Made by a program: the position numbers and the translations under genes. DNA of 64,000 bases from JAJXXT01 sp963764465 (GTDB lineage: Bacteria > Pseudomonadota > Alphaproteobacteria > Acetobacterales > Acetobacteraceae): positions 147,725 to 211,724 of the forward strand of contig CAVXSO010000004.1 in assembly GCA_963764465.1 (NCBI GenBank), in the 5' to 3' direction. The notes beneath the pieces are model-generated. The model saw only the letters and a program-made list of their open reading frames with translations, was not told where the DNA came from and searched no databases. Positions 16,405 through 25,986 of the stretch are shown here, in pieces (within the stretch, counting starts at the first letter, position 1; each line of letters starts with the position of its first letter).

Positions 16405-17733
16405 TCAGCCACGTATCGCCCACAGCTCCATGCGCAGGCCCGGATAGTCGCCCGAGACATGGATCGCGAAGCCGCCGGAGCTCTGCATTTGTTGCCAATG
16501 CGGAGCATTCCGGTCGAGCTCGAAATATGTCGCCCCGGCGTAGAACGGCAATTGCCGCGGCGCCACCGGCAGTGCGCGCACCGGGATGCCGGTGATCTGG
16601 CTCATCACGTATTCGCGGATATGCTCCACGCCGGCGATCTTCACCTGGCTCGGGAAGAGCTGGCGCAGCGTCTCGGTCGGCACGTCCGCCTGCACCGTCA
16701 GCACGAAGACCGAGCCGCGCAGGATCGAACGATCGACAATCTGGCCCACATGCAGCCCGTGGCGCCGCTCTTGCAGCGGCACCGGGATCGCGTTCTGCTC
16801 GATCACCGCCGAGAGCGATCGGCGCAAATCCGCCACCACCGGCGCGTAGCTGCGCTGCAGGTCATCGTGCCGATAGGCTGGGTAGGTGCCCGGCCGGCGC
16901 GTCTGCGTATCCGTGAAGGTCGCGAACTCGCCGGCCATCGAGAGCAGCGTGCGATAGAGATCCTCGGGGTGGACGTTGCCGCCCTCCGCCCAGTGCGCGA
17001 GCACCGGCTGCCAGCGGTTGATCGCCTGCAGCAGCAGGAAATCCTGCACCTCCGCCGCCCCGCGCGAGCCGGGGGCGACCAGCCGCGCCGCCATCGCCTC
17101 GCCGCGCTGGTGCAGCATGCCGGAGAGCTCGGTGATCAGCCCCGCGAGCGGCGGCGCCGCACCGCACAGCAGCGCCGGCGGGATCCAGCGGTCGTCCAGC
17201 GTCACGCGCTTGTCCGCCGCGACCTCGAGCACGCGCGCGAGCCCGATGCACAGATACCCCGCGCGCTCCTCGCTCTCGAGCATGTAGCGCAGCCGCAGCC
17301 GCCCGATCTGGATCGCGGCCGGCGTCGGCGAGCCGGAATGCGTGTCGAACGCCTCGAACTCGCGCAGCGCGAGCCGGCCCTCGACACCCTCCGCCGCAAC
17401 CTCCACCGCGCCTGGCTGGCGCACCGGCAGCGCCAGATACACGACAGCGTTGCGCACGCCTTCGCCAAGCTCGAGCGGCGGCGGATGGTCGGTCTCGCCC
17501 GGGATCGCGAACGGCGAGCCGTCCTCGAACACGCCCGCGCCGTGCGCGAGCGCAAAGCGGCCGGTGGCGAGCAGGTCGCGATCGATCGCGAACTCCGTGA
17601 TGCCCCACGGGTGCGGGCGCAGCGCTGCGGTACGGCCGCGCAGCATCGCCTCCAGCGCGCGGTCCTGCTGCTGGAAATGCTGCGCGCGGAGGAACATGCC
17701 CTCCTGCCAGACCACGCGGTTGGTCCAGGTCAT
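16405..17733 (-). CDS. tssK: TssK (ImpJ/VasE) baseplate-to-membrane adaptor
   Basis: A 442-residue TssK protein linking the baseplate to the TssJLM membrane complex. The start MTWTNRVVWQEGMFLRAQHF with QQQDRALEAMLRG is diagnostic, as is HPWGITEFAIDRDLL. I set the start at ATG 17731-17733, because the longer open frame upstream runs into tssJ in another frame. The C-terminus ends with AIHVSGDYPGLRMELWAIRG, typical of the family. It lies 29 bases after tssJ. Confidence 0.95.
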   Translation of the reverse strand: MTWTNRVVWQEGMFLRAQHFQQQDRALEAMLRGRTAALRPHPWGITEFAIDRDLLATGRFALAHGAGVFEDGSPFAIPGETDHPPPLELGEGVRNAVVYLALPVRQPGAVEVAAEGVEGRLALREFEAFDTHSGSPTPAAIQIGRLRLRYMLESEERAGYLCIGLARVLEVAADKRVTLDDRWIPPALLCGAAPPLAGLITELSGMLHQRGEAMAARLVAPGSRGAAEVQDFLLLQAINRWQPVLAHWAEGGNVHPEDLYRTLLSMAGEFATFTDTQTRRPGTYPAYRHDDLQRSYAPVVADLRRSLSAVIEQNAIPVPLQERRHGLHVGQIVDRSILRGSVFVLTVQADVPTETLRQLFPSQVKIAGVEHIREYVMSQITGIPVRALPVAPRQLPFYAGATYFELDRNAPHWQQMQSSGGFAIHVSGDYPGLRMELWAIRG

Positions 17734-17762
17734 CGCGCCCGCCCTGCCGTTGCCACGCGAGC

Positions 17763-18227
17763 CTAACCCTTCCCCAGCTTCGCGACGAGGCCGGCGGTGG
17801 TGAGCGTCAGCTTCACCTCTCCGGTCGCGGGCACCGGCGCGGTGAGGCGCCAGGTCGCGTGGTCGATGTCGCGGAACAGCACCACGATCCCGATCGCGTT
17901 GGTGCCGGGCTTCAGCGGATGCGAGACCGTCACCGTCTGCCCCGGGCTCACCAGCACCTCCTCCGAGCCGAGGTCGTCCGCGCCCAGCGTCGCCTGCTCG
18001 CGGTTCATCAGCGCGAACACGTCGGCGCGCGAGAACGTCGCGGTGGAAGCGAGCTGGACGATGCGCACCGCGACCGAGGCGGGGTGCCCGGACGCATCCG
18101 GGTTCTGGTCCGCGCCGCCGGTGATGGTGAGCGAGAGCGTGGCCGGCGCCGGCGGTGGCGCAGCGCAGCCCGCGAGCACGGCGAGCGTGCCCAGGCCCAG
18201 GTTCCGGACCAGATGGCGTCGTTGCAT
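17763..18227 (-). CDS. tssJ: TssJ (VasD/Lip) outer-membrane lipoprotein
   Basis: A 154-residue protein with a lipoprotein signal: basic MQRRHLVRN, a hydrophobic stretch, then lipobox LAGC with the lipidated cysteine at 21. The mature part is a small beta-rich VasD domain (ATLSLTITGGADQNPD, FALMNREQATLGADDL, PGTNAIGIVVLFRDID). TssJ anchors TssM to the outer membrane. Its ATG overlaps the TGA of tagH by one base. From memory, the Agrobacterium T6SS with the same double TssC lacks a recognised TssJ, so its presence here is noteworthy. Confidence 0.94.
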   Translation of the reverse strand: MQRRHLVRNLGLGTLAVLAGCAAPPPAPATLSLTITGGADQNPDASGHPASVAVRIVQLASTATFSRADVFALMNREQATLGADDLGSEEVLVSPGQTVTVSHPLKPGTNAIGIVVLFRDIDHATWRLTAPVPATGEVKLTLTTAGLVAKLGKG

Positions 18228-19840
18228 CAGTTTCTCTTCCTTTCGTCGGCGTCGCGCAGTGCCTCCTCGTAGGCATGGGCAAAGGCCTTGCCGAACACGC
18301 TGTCGAAATCGTCGGTGAGGCCCTGGGTCACGGTGGCATGCAGCTTCTCGTAGAGCTCGAAGGCGCGGGCCCGCTTCTGCGCCGGCAGCACGCCGCCGGC
18401 CTTCTCTCCCTCGGCGCGCAGCGGCGCGGGATCGAGGCGCGCGACGAGCGAGCGCACCGCCGCCTGCATCGCCGCCGCGGAGGCAAGCTCGTGCAGGCGC
18501 ATGTCGCGCAGCGCGTCGGCCACCGCCGTGCCGGGCGCCATGTCCACGCGCCTCCCGGTGCCGAGCAGCGCCGCCAGCGCGTCGTCGTCGTTGGCGGAGA
18601 ATTTCAGCGGGTTGTTGCCGCGCGCGCGGATCATCGTCTGCTCAATGCGGAACTCGCCCTTCACCGCGGCTCGCGCCATCAGCGCCTGGCGCAGCCCCGA
18701 GACAAGCTCGCGGAACGCGGTGCCAAGGGCCGCCATCGTCGCGGCCGGATCGGCGACCGCGGCACCCTCCATCCCCGCGCCGCCAAGGAACGCGGCAAGC
18801 AGGTCGCTCGTGCCAGCGGCCGGCGCTGCGGCGCGCACCGGGGAGGCCGGCGCGACTGGTGGCGCAGCCGATGGCGGGGGCGCAGGCGTTGGCGTGGGCC
18901 TCGCGGCTGCCGGTTCGTCAAACGGCGAGAGGTCGGCGAACGGATCGGCTGGCGTGGCCGGTGGTGGCGTGGCCGGTGGTGGCGTGGCCGGTGGTGGCGC
19001 GCCCGGTGGCGCTCCCGCTGCCGGTGGTGCCGCCGGGAAGGGGCTCGCGGCGGGTTTGTCGGTTAGCGGCGGGGCGGCTGGAAGTGGTGCCGCCGGGAAG
19101 GGGCTGGCAGGCGGACCGGCTGGCGGTGCGTTTGCCGGCGACGGGGCCGACGCGGGTGCCGCCGCCGGCTTCGGCGCGAAGTCGAGATCCCAGTCGTCGA
19201 GATCCGCCGGCAGTGGCGGCGGGGGTGCCGGAGCCGGCGTGCGGAACGCCTCCTCGAAGGCCGGAACGTGGTCGGGGTCGGTCGCCGGGCGAGACGACGT
19301 GGCCGGCGTGAGGGGCGAACCGAAATTGTTGCCAAGGCTGATCGGATCCGGTGCCAGCGGTCCCTTGTGCAACGGTTCGGCAGCGAACGGATCATGCGTG
19401 CCACGCGGCGGCGCCAGCGGATCGTCGCCGAACGGATCGTGTCCGAAGGGCGAGCCGCCGTAACCCGGCGGCGCGGGCTGTGCCTGGCGCGCGGGCGGCG
19501 CTCCCCAGGAAGCCGCCTCCGGCTCCGCCTCGATCAGCACCTCGAACTCGTAGGCGCCGAGGCGAAGCCGGTCGCCGTCGCGCAGGTCGCGCACGCTGCC
19601 GCGGCCGATGGGGTCGGCATCGCGGTTGAGGTACGTCCCGTTTGTCGAAACATCGGCGATCTGCCAGCCGCCGTTGCGAAAGGCGATCACGCAGTGCCGC
19701 TTGGACAGCACCCGCTCGGGGTCCGCGAGCGGCCACTCGTTCTCCGAGCCGCGGCCGAGCGCGTATTCCCCGCCCGTTACCCGCCGCCGTTCCGGCGAGA
19801 CCGTCTCGGGGCAGCGCAGGATGGAGAGAACCAGGGCCAT
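18227..19840 (-). CDS. tagH: TagH (Fha/ImpI) FHA-domain T6SS regulator
   Basis: A 537-residue protein. The FHA domain covers about 1-105, with GRGSENEWPL at 29-38, the phosphothreonine-contact SKRHC at 46-50 and STNGTYLN at 65-72. A long Pro/Ala-rich linker (about 115-335), partly built of PPATP repeats, joins the T6SS-type C-terminal domain (about 345-537; FSANDDDALAALLGTGRRVD, FDSVFGKAFAHAYEEAL). Fha is the phosphorylation target of PpkA and the partner of TagF in other systems. It lies 10 bases after the PAAR gene. Confidence 0.94.
   Translation of the reverse strand: MALVLSILRCPETVSPERRRVTGGEYALGRGSENEWPLADPERVLSKRHCVIAFRNGGWQIADVSTNGTYLNRDADPIGRGSVRDLRDGDRLRLGAYEFEVLIEAEPEAASWGAPPARQAQPAPPGYGGSPFGHDPFGDDPLAPPRGTHDPFAAEPLHKGPLAPDPISLGNNFGSPLTPATSSRPATDPDHVPAFEEAFRTPAPAPPPPLPADLDDWDLDFAPKPAAAPASAPSPANAPPAGPPASPFPAAPLPAAPPLTDKPAASPFPAAPPAAGAPPGAPPPATPPPATPPPATPADPFADLSPFDEPAAARPTPTPAPPPSAAPPVAPASPVRAAAPAAGTSDLLAAFLGGAGMEGAAVADPAATMAALGTAFRELVSGLRQALMARAAVKGEFRIEQTMIRARGNNPLKFSANDDDALAALLGTGRRVDMAPGTAVADALRDMRLHELASAAAMQAAVRSLVARLDPAPLRAEGEKAGGVLPAQKRARAFELYEKLHATVTQGLTDDFDSVFGKAFAHAYEEALRDADERKRN
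18951..18995. repeat. Three tandem 15-base repeats inside tagH
   Basis: GGCGTGGCCGGTGGT occurs three times head to tail, with a decayed fourth copy to 19010, encoding PPATP units in the TagH linker. A 15-base unit keeps the frame, so copy-number change would only alter linker length. Confidence 0.85.
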
Positions 19841-19850
19841 GTCGCCAACC

Positions 19851-20141
19851 TCAACCGATTAGCACGGTGAAGCAACCGAGCACGATCGAGCCGCCATGCG
19901 AGGTCAGATCGCCCATGCGCGCCGCCGGCTGGCCGCCAATCAGCACCGTGAACGATCCCAGGGCGATCGTATCCGGCGGGCCCACGCATACGCACGTGTC
20001 AGACACGCGCGCGGCCGGCAGCGCCTGGATCAGCACCGTGGGACATCCGGGGGCGAGGATCGGACCGCCGACATGCGGCACGATGCCCGTCACCATCGGG
20101 CAGACATGCATGTCCGTGAGCCGGGCGGCGGGCTGGCCCAT
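19851..20141 (-). CDS. PAAR-domain spike-tip protein
   Basis: A stand-alone PAAR protein of 96 residues that would cap the VgrG trimer and carry effectors. Two PAAR halves are evident: MGQPAARLTDMHVCPMVTG and GGQPAARMGDLTSHGGSIV, with conserved glycine/proline turns. The candidate metal ligands are His12, Cys14 and later Cys/His residues (Cys33, Cys50, His82). It has no toxin extension. Its start codon overlaps the stop of the upstream uncharacterised gene, and it is followed by tagH. Confidence 0.94.
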   Translation of the reverse strand: MGQPAARLTDMHVCPMVTGIVPHVGGPILAPGCPTVLIQALPAARVSDTCVCVGPPDTIALGSFTVLIGGQPAARMGDLTSHGGSIVLGCFTVLIG

Positions 20142-20755
20142 CAGGGTGCCGCCGTATCCATGCGCCCCGGTCCGCCGGAGGCGATGTCGCGCGCGCTGGC
20201 GAGAAACCGCGCAAGGCGCGCCGCCTGGAGCGACGGATCGGTGCGCACCGAGGCGAGGGTGATCGCGCCAGCGAGTGCCAACCCCGCGAGATGCGGCGCG
20301 GGTGGCACGGCCGGCTGCCCGAGCGGTGCCATGGAATCCCCGCTCCAGAACGCCGCGACCGCGGCCCAGGCCTCCGGCGTGCCGAAGCGCGCCTGCTCGG
20401 CGGCGGCGAAGGCGGCGCGGCGGTTCTCGTCGGATGGCTTGCGCACCCACGCCTCGGCGGCCTCCAGCGCCGCGCGATCGGGCGGGGGAAGATCGGCGGG
20501 AATGGTGGCGCGCGCGCACATGCACGCCCACCATACACCCTCGCGCCGTGGCAGCGCATGCGCGACCAGCTTCACCGCGTCCGCCGCCAGCCCACCTGAT
20601 TCCAGCACCTCCAGCGCGGCCGGCGCGTCGGGGCATTCCGCAATCCGCGCCAGGGCATCGGCGGACAGCTCGCCGCGTTCGCGCACCGGGCCGAGCGGGG
20701 TCGCGCGCAGCTTGGCGAGCGCGGTGGACGGGTAGGCGGATTGGGTGCCGGACAT
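20141..20755 (-). CDS. Uncharacterised protein between VgrG and PAAR (DUF6931-like)
   Basis: A 204-residue soluble protein without signal peptide or membrane segment. The most distinctive stretch is VAHALPRREGVWWACMCARA, then AAEAWVRKPSDENRRAAF and FGTPEAWAAVAAFWSGDSMA. This resembles, from memory, the DUF6931 family seen beside T6SS spike genes; I cannot confirm the family without a search. A helical fold with Trp-rich segments and a position strictly between vgrG and the PAAR gene (4-base spacing class, overlapping stop and start) fit an adaptor or chaperone for spike loading better than a toxin. No catalytic motif is recognised. Confidence 0.75.
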   Translation of the reverse strand: MSGTQSAYPSTALAKLRATPLGPVRERGELSADALARIAECPDAPAALEVLESGGLAADAVKLVAHALPRREGVWWACMCARATIPADLPPPDRAALEAAEAWVRKPSDENRRAAFAAAEQARFGTPEAWAAVAAFWSGDSMAPLGQPAVPPAPHLAGLALAGAITLASVRTDPSLQAARLARFLASARDIASGGPGRMDTAAP

Positions 20756-20764
20756 CGCGTGCCT

Positions 20765-22750
20765 CTAGTTGATCATCGTGAGGCCGCCCTTGAGCGTCAG
20801 CATGCCGTCGCCCTTCAGGGTGGTCAGCGGAGCCTTCATGTCGAGCATCGCGGTGCCGGCGACCTTCACCATGGTGCCATTGATCGACACGCCGCTGGGA
20901 TCGATCTTGACCGTGTTGGACCCGACCGTGAGTTCGATGGACTGGACCGCGGTGATCTTCACCGCCCCCGCCTGCGCGTCGATGGTGATGTTGCCGGTAT
21001 CGACGGTGAGCTTCTCGTTGCCGCTCTGGATCTCCGTGGTGTTGTCGCCAGTGATGGTGGTGCTGCGCTTGCCCTTGACGGTGATCGTTTCGTTGTTCGT
21101 CACCGTGAGGCTGCGGTCGTTGTCCACCGTCAGCGTCTGGTCGTGCTTGACGGCGACGGTCTGGTCGTTCTTGACCGTGATGTTCTGGTCGTGATCGATC
21201 TTGACGGTGTTATCGTTCTCGACCTCGATCGTGTAGTCCTTCTCCGCATGCAGCAGCACCAGCTCGGAGCCGCTGGTGTCGTCGAAGGAAAGCTCCGAGT
21301 AATTGGAGGTGCCGCCCCCCTTGGTGGAGCGGGTGCGCAGCCCGGTCTTGTTCTTCTGGCCGGGCAGCGTGAAGGGCGGTTTCTGGTCGCCGTTGTACAG
21401 GCCGCCGAGGATGATGGGCTGGTCGATGTCGCCATCCTCGAAGGCCACGAGCACCTCGCTGCCCTGTCGCGGCAGGCTCTGCCAGCCCCAGCCATTGCCC
21501 GCCCAGGGCTGCGCCAGGCGCACCCAGATCATGGTGTCGTTGGTCGCCACGCCCGCATGGTCCCAAAGCATCGCGACCTTGATCCGGCCGAGTTCGTCGG
21601 TGGTGATCTCCTCACCGTCCTCGCCAATCACCACGGAGGTGGTCACGCCGAGCATGCGCGGGCGCGGCGTGACCAGGGGCTGGCGCCAGGTGGTGGCAGC
21701 GGGAAAGCAGGAGAAGCCGTTGCTGTAGCTCGTCGTCCGCCCGGTGTTGGCGTGCACCTCGTCCACCGCCTCGTGCGTCACGCGGCGGATGACGTAGTCC
21801 CCGTCGTCGCCGCTCGGCGTGTCGTGCTTGGCGAGCAGCGTGAACTTGCCGCCGGGGATGAACCCCGGATGCTGGCCGGTACCGGCGAACTGGGTCGCGG
21901 TCGCCTCGTGCGCCTCCTGGTGGATCTTGGTGCGGCTGGTGATGACCTCCGGGTCCGTGGACAGCGCGGGCCAGTGGAACGTGTCGCGCTTCTCCTTGCC
22001 ACTGGTCGAAAGCACCGTCGGCGTGTTCTTCAGCAGCGACGTGTTCGGGTTGACTGGATCGTAGTCGCTGAGCGTGACCTTGCCGACCGCCGTCGCGGCG
22101 TTGCGGTGCCAGCCCCCGATGACATCCATCGTGGTCCCACCGCTGACGGCGGCACTGGGATCGGCGATGGCGGTGAACGCGGTGTTGGCGTTGGCGATCA
22201 CCAGCGTATGCGCGTTGCCGGTGAAGGTGAAGAAATAGTAAAGGCCTTCCTCCTCCATCAGCCGCGTGATGAAGGCGAGGTCCGTCTCGTTGTACTGGCA
22301 GATATAGTCGCGCGTGGGCAGCGTGCCGGTGACCTGCGTGCTGACGTCGGTGACGCCGTTTTCCGTCAGCAGGGTCTGGATCACGGTGAGCGCCGTCGTC
22401 TTGTAGAACATCCGGCAATCCGCGGTCTGCCCGGCAAAGGCCAGGCGCGGCACCAGGACCGCGCGGTAGCCGTGGGCTCCCTGCCATTTCTCGCCGGCGC
22501 GGAACTCCCGCACGATGCCATGGAAATATCGCGGCGAGCCGACCTTCGGCGTCAGCGTCACGCAGGCGGGTTTGTAGAGCATGTCGTCGGGGCTGATCGG
22601 CGAGGTGGACGAAACCATCTCGACGTCGAACTCGAACAGCTCGCTGATCCCCTCCGTCGCGCGCAGGCGCACGGGCTGCAGCGTGACCCCCGCGACCGGG
22701 GAGGTCATGGTCATCAATGTCCCGTCACCACCAGCCCCGCCAGCCGACAT
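20765..22750 (-). CDS. vgrG: VgrG (TssI) spike protein
   Basis: A 661-residue VgrG of standard architecture: gp27-like base (about 20-370, including YKPACVTLTPKVG and YICQYNETDLAFITRLMEEE), gp5 OB-fold (about 378-455, DELGRIKVAMLWD and PRQGSEVLVAFEDGDIDQP) and a C-terminal beta-needle built of short repeats such as TVKNDQTVAVKHDQTLTV. It ends in the needle with no effector domain, so cargo must bind non-covalently or through the PAAR protein. ATG 22748-22750 is preceded by GGAGGAGG. It is the first gene of a leftward unit that probably runs to the PP2C gene. Confidence 0.96.
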   Translation of the reverse strand: MSAGGAGGDGTLMTMTSPVAGVTLQPVRLRATEGISELFEFDVEMVSSTSPISPDDMLYKPACVTLTPKVGSPRYFHGIVREFRAGEKWQGAHGYRAVLVPRLAFAGQTADCRMFYKTTALTVIQTLLTENGVTDVSTQVTGTLPTRDYICQYNETDLAFITRLMEEEGLYYFFTFTGNAHTLVIANANTAFTAIADPSAAVSGGTTMDVIGGWHRNAATAVGKVTLSDYDPVNPNTSLLKNTPTVLSTSGKEKRDTFHWPALSTDPEVITSRTKIHQEAHEATATQFAGTGQHPGFIPGGKFTLLAKHDTPSGDDGDYVIRRVTHEAVDEVHANTGRTTSYSNGFSCFPAATTWRQPLVTPRPRMLGVTTSVVIGEDGEEITTDELGRIKVAMLWDHAGVATNDTMIWVRLAQPWAGNGWGWQSLPRQGSEVLVAFEDGDIDQPIILGGLYNGDQKPPFTLPGQKNKTGLRTRSTKGGGTSNYSELSFDDTSGSELVLLHAEKDYTIEVENDNTVKIDHDQNITVKNDQTVAVKHDQTLTVDNDRSLTVTNNETITVKGKRSTTITGDNTTEIQSGNEKLTVDTGNITIDAQAGAVKITAVQSIELTVGSNTVKIDPSGVSINGTMVKVAGTAMLDMKAPLTTLKGDGMLTLKGGLTMIN

Positions 22751-22771
22751 CACGCCTCCTCCTGCGCGGGC

Positions 22772-22800
22772 AGCATATCGGCACCGCCGCAATGCCGCAA
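22772..22800 (-). promoter_or_regulatory. Candidate sigma-70 promoter of the vgrG unit
   Basis: On the minus strand TTGCGG (22795-22800) and TATGCT (22772-22777) are 17 bases apart, matching -35 3/6 and -10 4/6. The -10 is about 20 bases before the vgrG start, in the 85-base gap to birA. This would drive vgrG through the PP2C gene. Confidence 0.4.
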
Positions 22801-22835
22801 AGCCCGTATCGCACGCACCCGCGCCGTCGCGATTG

Positions 22836-23558
22836 TTACGAAACGACGCCGCTGGTCAGGCGCAGCGCGCCATCCGGCGTCCACAGCACCAGCGCGCCAT
22901 CGTCGCCGAGATCCCGGAAATCGCCCTCGCGGGTCTCGCCGGCCATGGTCACCCGCAATTTCGTTCCGGGTTCGGGCCCACGCCGCAGCCAGCCCGCGCG
23001 CAGCGCCGCGAAGCCGCCGCTCTCCCACGCCGCGAGCCAGGCGCCGAGCGAGGCGATGAGCACGTCGAGTGCCGCCTCCGGCGCCGGCGCCTGCCCGCCC
23101 AGGGTCGCAAGGCTGGTGACGGGGTAGGGCAGGTCCGGCGGCGCGTGCAACAGGTTCACGCCAATGCCGAGCGCCACCCAAGGATCCGAAGCTGTTGCGT
23201 CGGCCTCCAGCAGGATGCCGGCGATCTTGGCATCGTTCACCAGCACGTCGTTCGGCCATTTCAGCCGTGCGTGCGGGCCGTCCGGCAGGTGCCGGTCGAC
23301 GAGGTCCGCGGCCGCGAGCGCCGCGGCGAAGCCGAGTTCCGCCTGCCGGGCGGCAGGGACATCGTAACGCAGCACAAACGAGACATACAGGTTGCCCGGC
23401 GGGCTCACCCAGTGGCGTCCGAGCCGGCCGCGCCCCGACGTCTGCTGGCGCGCGCAGATGGTGGTGCCATGCGCCGCCCCCGCGGCCGCGAGCGCCTTCG
23501 CGGTGTCGCTGGTGGAGGCGAGCACATCATGCCGGAAGATCTCGAAGACGGGGCTCAT
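22836..23558 (-). CDS. birA: BirA, biotin-[acetyl-CoA-carboxylase] ligase
   Basis: A 240-residue biotin-protein ligase of the short type without the N-terminal DNA-binding domain, so it is not expected to repress biotin genes. The catalytic region shows LASTSDTAKALA, the biotinyl-AMP loop SGRGRLGRHWVSPPGNLYVS, and KWPNDVLVNDAKIAGILLE. It attaches biotin to carboxyl carriers. I prefer ATG 23556-23558; ATG 23598-23600 would add 14 residues. Neither has a clear ribosome-binding site. It stands alone, not linked to T6SS function. Confidence 0.93.
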   Translation of the reverse strand: MSPVFEIFRHDVLASTSDTAKALAAAGAAHGTTICARQQTSGRGRLGRHWVSPPGNLYVSFVLRYDVPAARQAELGFAAALAAADLVDRHLPDGPHARLKWPNDVLVNDAKIAGILLEADATASDPWVALGIGVNLLHAPPDLPYPVTSLATLGGQAPAPEAALDVLIASLGAWLAAWESGGFAALRAGWLRRGPEPGTKLRVTMAGETREGDFRDLGDDGALVLWTPDGALRLTSGVVS

Positions 23559-23600
23559 GGCCGCGTGCGTAGCATCATTTCCCGGCGAAGTTGCCAACAT

Positions 23601-24064
23601 AAGCGCGACACGGAAGACGCATGTATCGCGGCCCCCGCGGCGGCGACAAGATCCATCTCACCCAATGCGACAACGCAACTGCCGCCACACAGAACGCGCG
23701 CGCCAGGACCACAAAAAGATGCAGTAAATCAATACGTTATCATCAAGTTTGTGAGGCGACGCCGGCCGGGGTCACCGGTCGATCCGCTGCACCGCGCGCA
23801 TCCCACGGCCCGCCGTGCGCCATCATCTTGCCTTACAGGGCCGGCGCGCGCCGCCGCTGTCCGGCGCGCAATTCGGAACAATCAGCACCGAACCCGGCAG
23901 GAACGCGTCGGCAGCGCGCATGCGCTTTGCCTCACGGCAACGCGTCTCGGGCTGCGAGACGCCGTCCTGCTGCCTCGCCACGATGCTGTTGCGGAATCGC
24001 AGCAGTTCGCGCCGCGGATGACAGGACCGTCTTCGCCGCGGCCCCGTCGCCTCCAGGCGCGAGC
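23601..24064. other. Gene-poor gap between birA and the first peptide ABC operon
   Basis: I see no convincing gene in these 464 bases. An AT-richer stretch at about 23726-23756 could hold the leftward birA promoter. A perfect 8-base-pair inverted repeat (23942-23949 with 23955-23962, loop 5) has no T-run and may stabilise or weakly end the ABC operon transcript. Short open frames here have no recognisable motifs. Confidence 0.5.
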
Positions 24065-25026
<962 letters not shown>

Positions 25027-25030
<4 letters not shown>

Positions 25031-25986
25031 GACGCAAGCGGCGCGTGGCAGCGCACCTCCCCGTCCACCAGCGCGTGGGATTCCGGCGGCTCCGCGCAGC
25101 GATCGAAGGCGAAGCGGCAGCGCGGCGCGAACAGGCATCCCGTCGGCCGGTCCGCCACCCCCGGCACCACGCCCGGGATGGTCGCGAGTCGCGCATGCGC
25201 CGGCGCCCGTTCCGGCAGCGCATCGAGCAGCGCCGCGGTGTAGGGATGCGCCGGGGCCGCGAGCAGGGCGGCGGTCGGCCGCTGCTCCATCGCGCGCCCT
25301 GCGTACATCACCTGCACCCGCTCCGCGGTGTCCGCCACCACGCCCATGTCGTGCGTGATGAGCACCAGCGCCATGCCCCGCTCGCGCTGCAGCCGGGCCA
25401 GCAGGTTGAGGATCTGTTTCTGGATCGTGACGTCCAGCGCCGTGGTCGGCTCGTCGGCGATCAGCAGGCGCGGGTTGCAGGCAATCGCCATCGCGATCAT
25501 CACGCGCTGGTTCATGCCCCCCGAGAGCAGGTGCGGAAACGCGGAAAGCCGCTGCTCCGGCGCCGGAATCCCTACCTGGCGCAGCAGCTCGATCGTGCGC
25601 GCCCGCCGCTCCGCCCGCCCGAGGCCGAGATGTGTGCCCAGTGTCTCGCCGATCTGCCAGCCTACGGTGAAGCAGGGGTTGAGGCTGGTCATCGGTTCCT
25701 GGAAGATCATCGCGACGTCGCGGCCCAGAAGCTTGCGCCGTTCGCGCGACTTGATGCGCAGCAGGTCCGTGCCGTCAAAGCGCAGCACGTCCGCCGTCAC
25801 GCGCCCCGGCGGACGGATCAGGCCGAGGGCGGCCAGCATCGCAACCGATTTGCCGGAGCCGGATTCGCCCACGATCCCCAGAACCTCGCCCGGCTCCACC
25901 GTGAGGTCGAGGCCCTCGACAGCGCGCAGCGTGCCCGCACCGGTCGGGAACGTTACGTTGAGGTTACGTATCTCCAGCAGGCTCAT
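25027..25986 (-). CDS. Peptide/nickel ABC transporter ATPase (DppD/OppD-type)
   Basis: A 319-residue partner ATPase. Walker A GESGSGKS is at 40-47, the Q-loop in IFQEPMTSLNPCFTVGWQIG, the signature LLSGGMNQRVMIAMA and Walker B LLIADEPTTALD. The C-terminal CLFAPRCRFAFDRC cysteine set is again of the oligopeptide type. The longer open frame upstream is discarded; ATG 25984-25986 gives the usual MSLLEIRNLNVTF start. It overlaps the DppC-type permease gene by 4 bases. Confidence 0.93.

Noticed and set aside
18850..19160. Repeat-rich DNA inside tagH as a mobile or satellite element
   Set aside because: The repeats are in frame, encode the Pro/Ala linker and stay within one gene.
20765..21310. VgrG C-terminal region as a possible effector domain
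   Set aside because: It consists of short regular beta repeats of the VgrG needle with no added domain.
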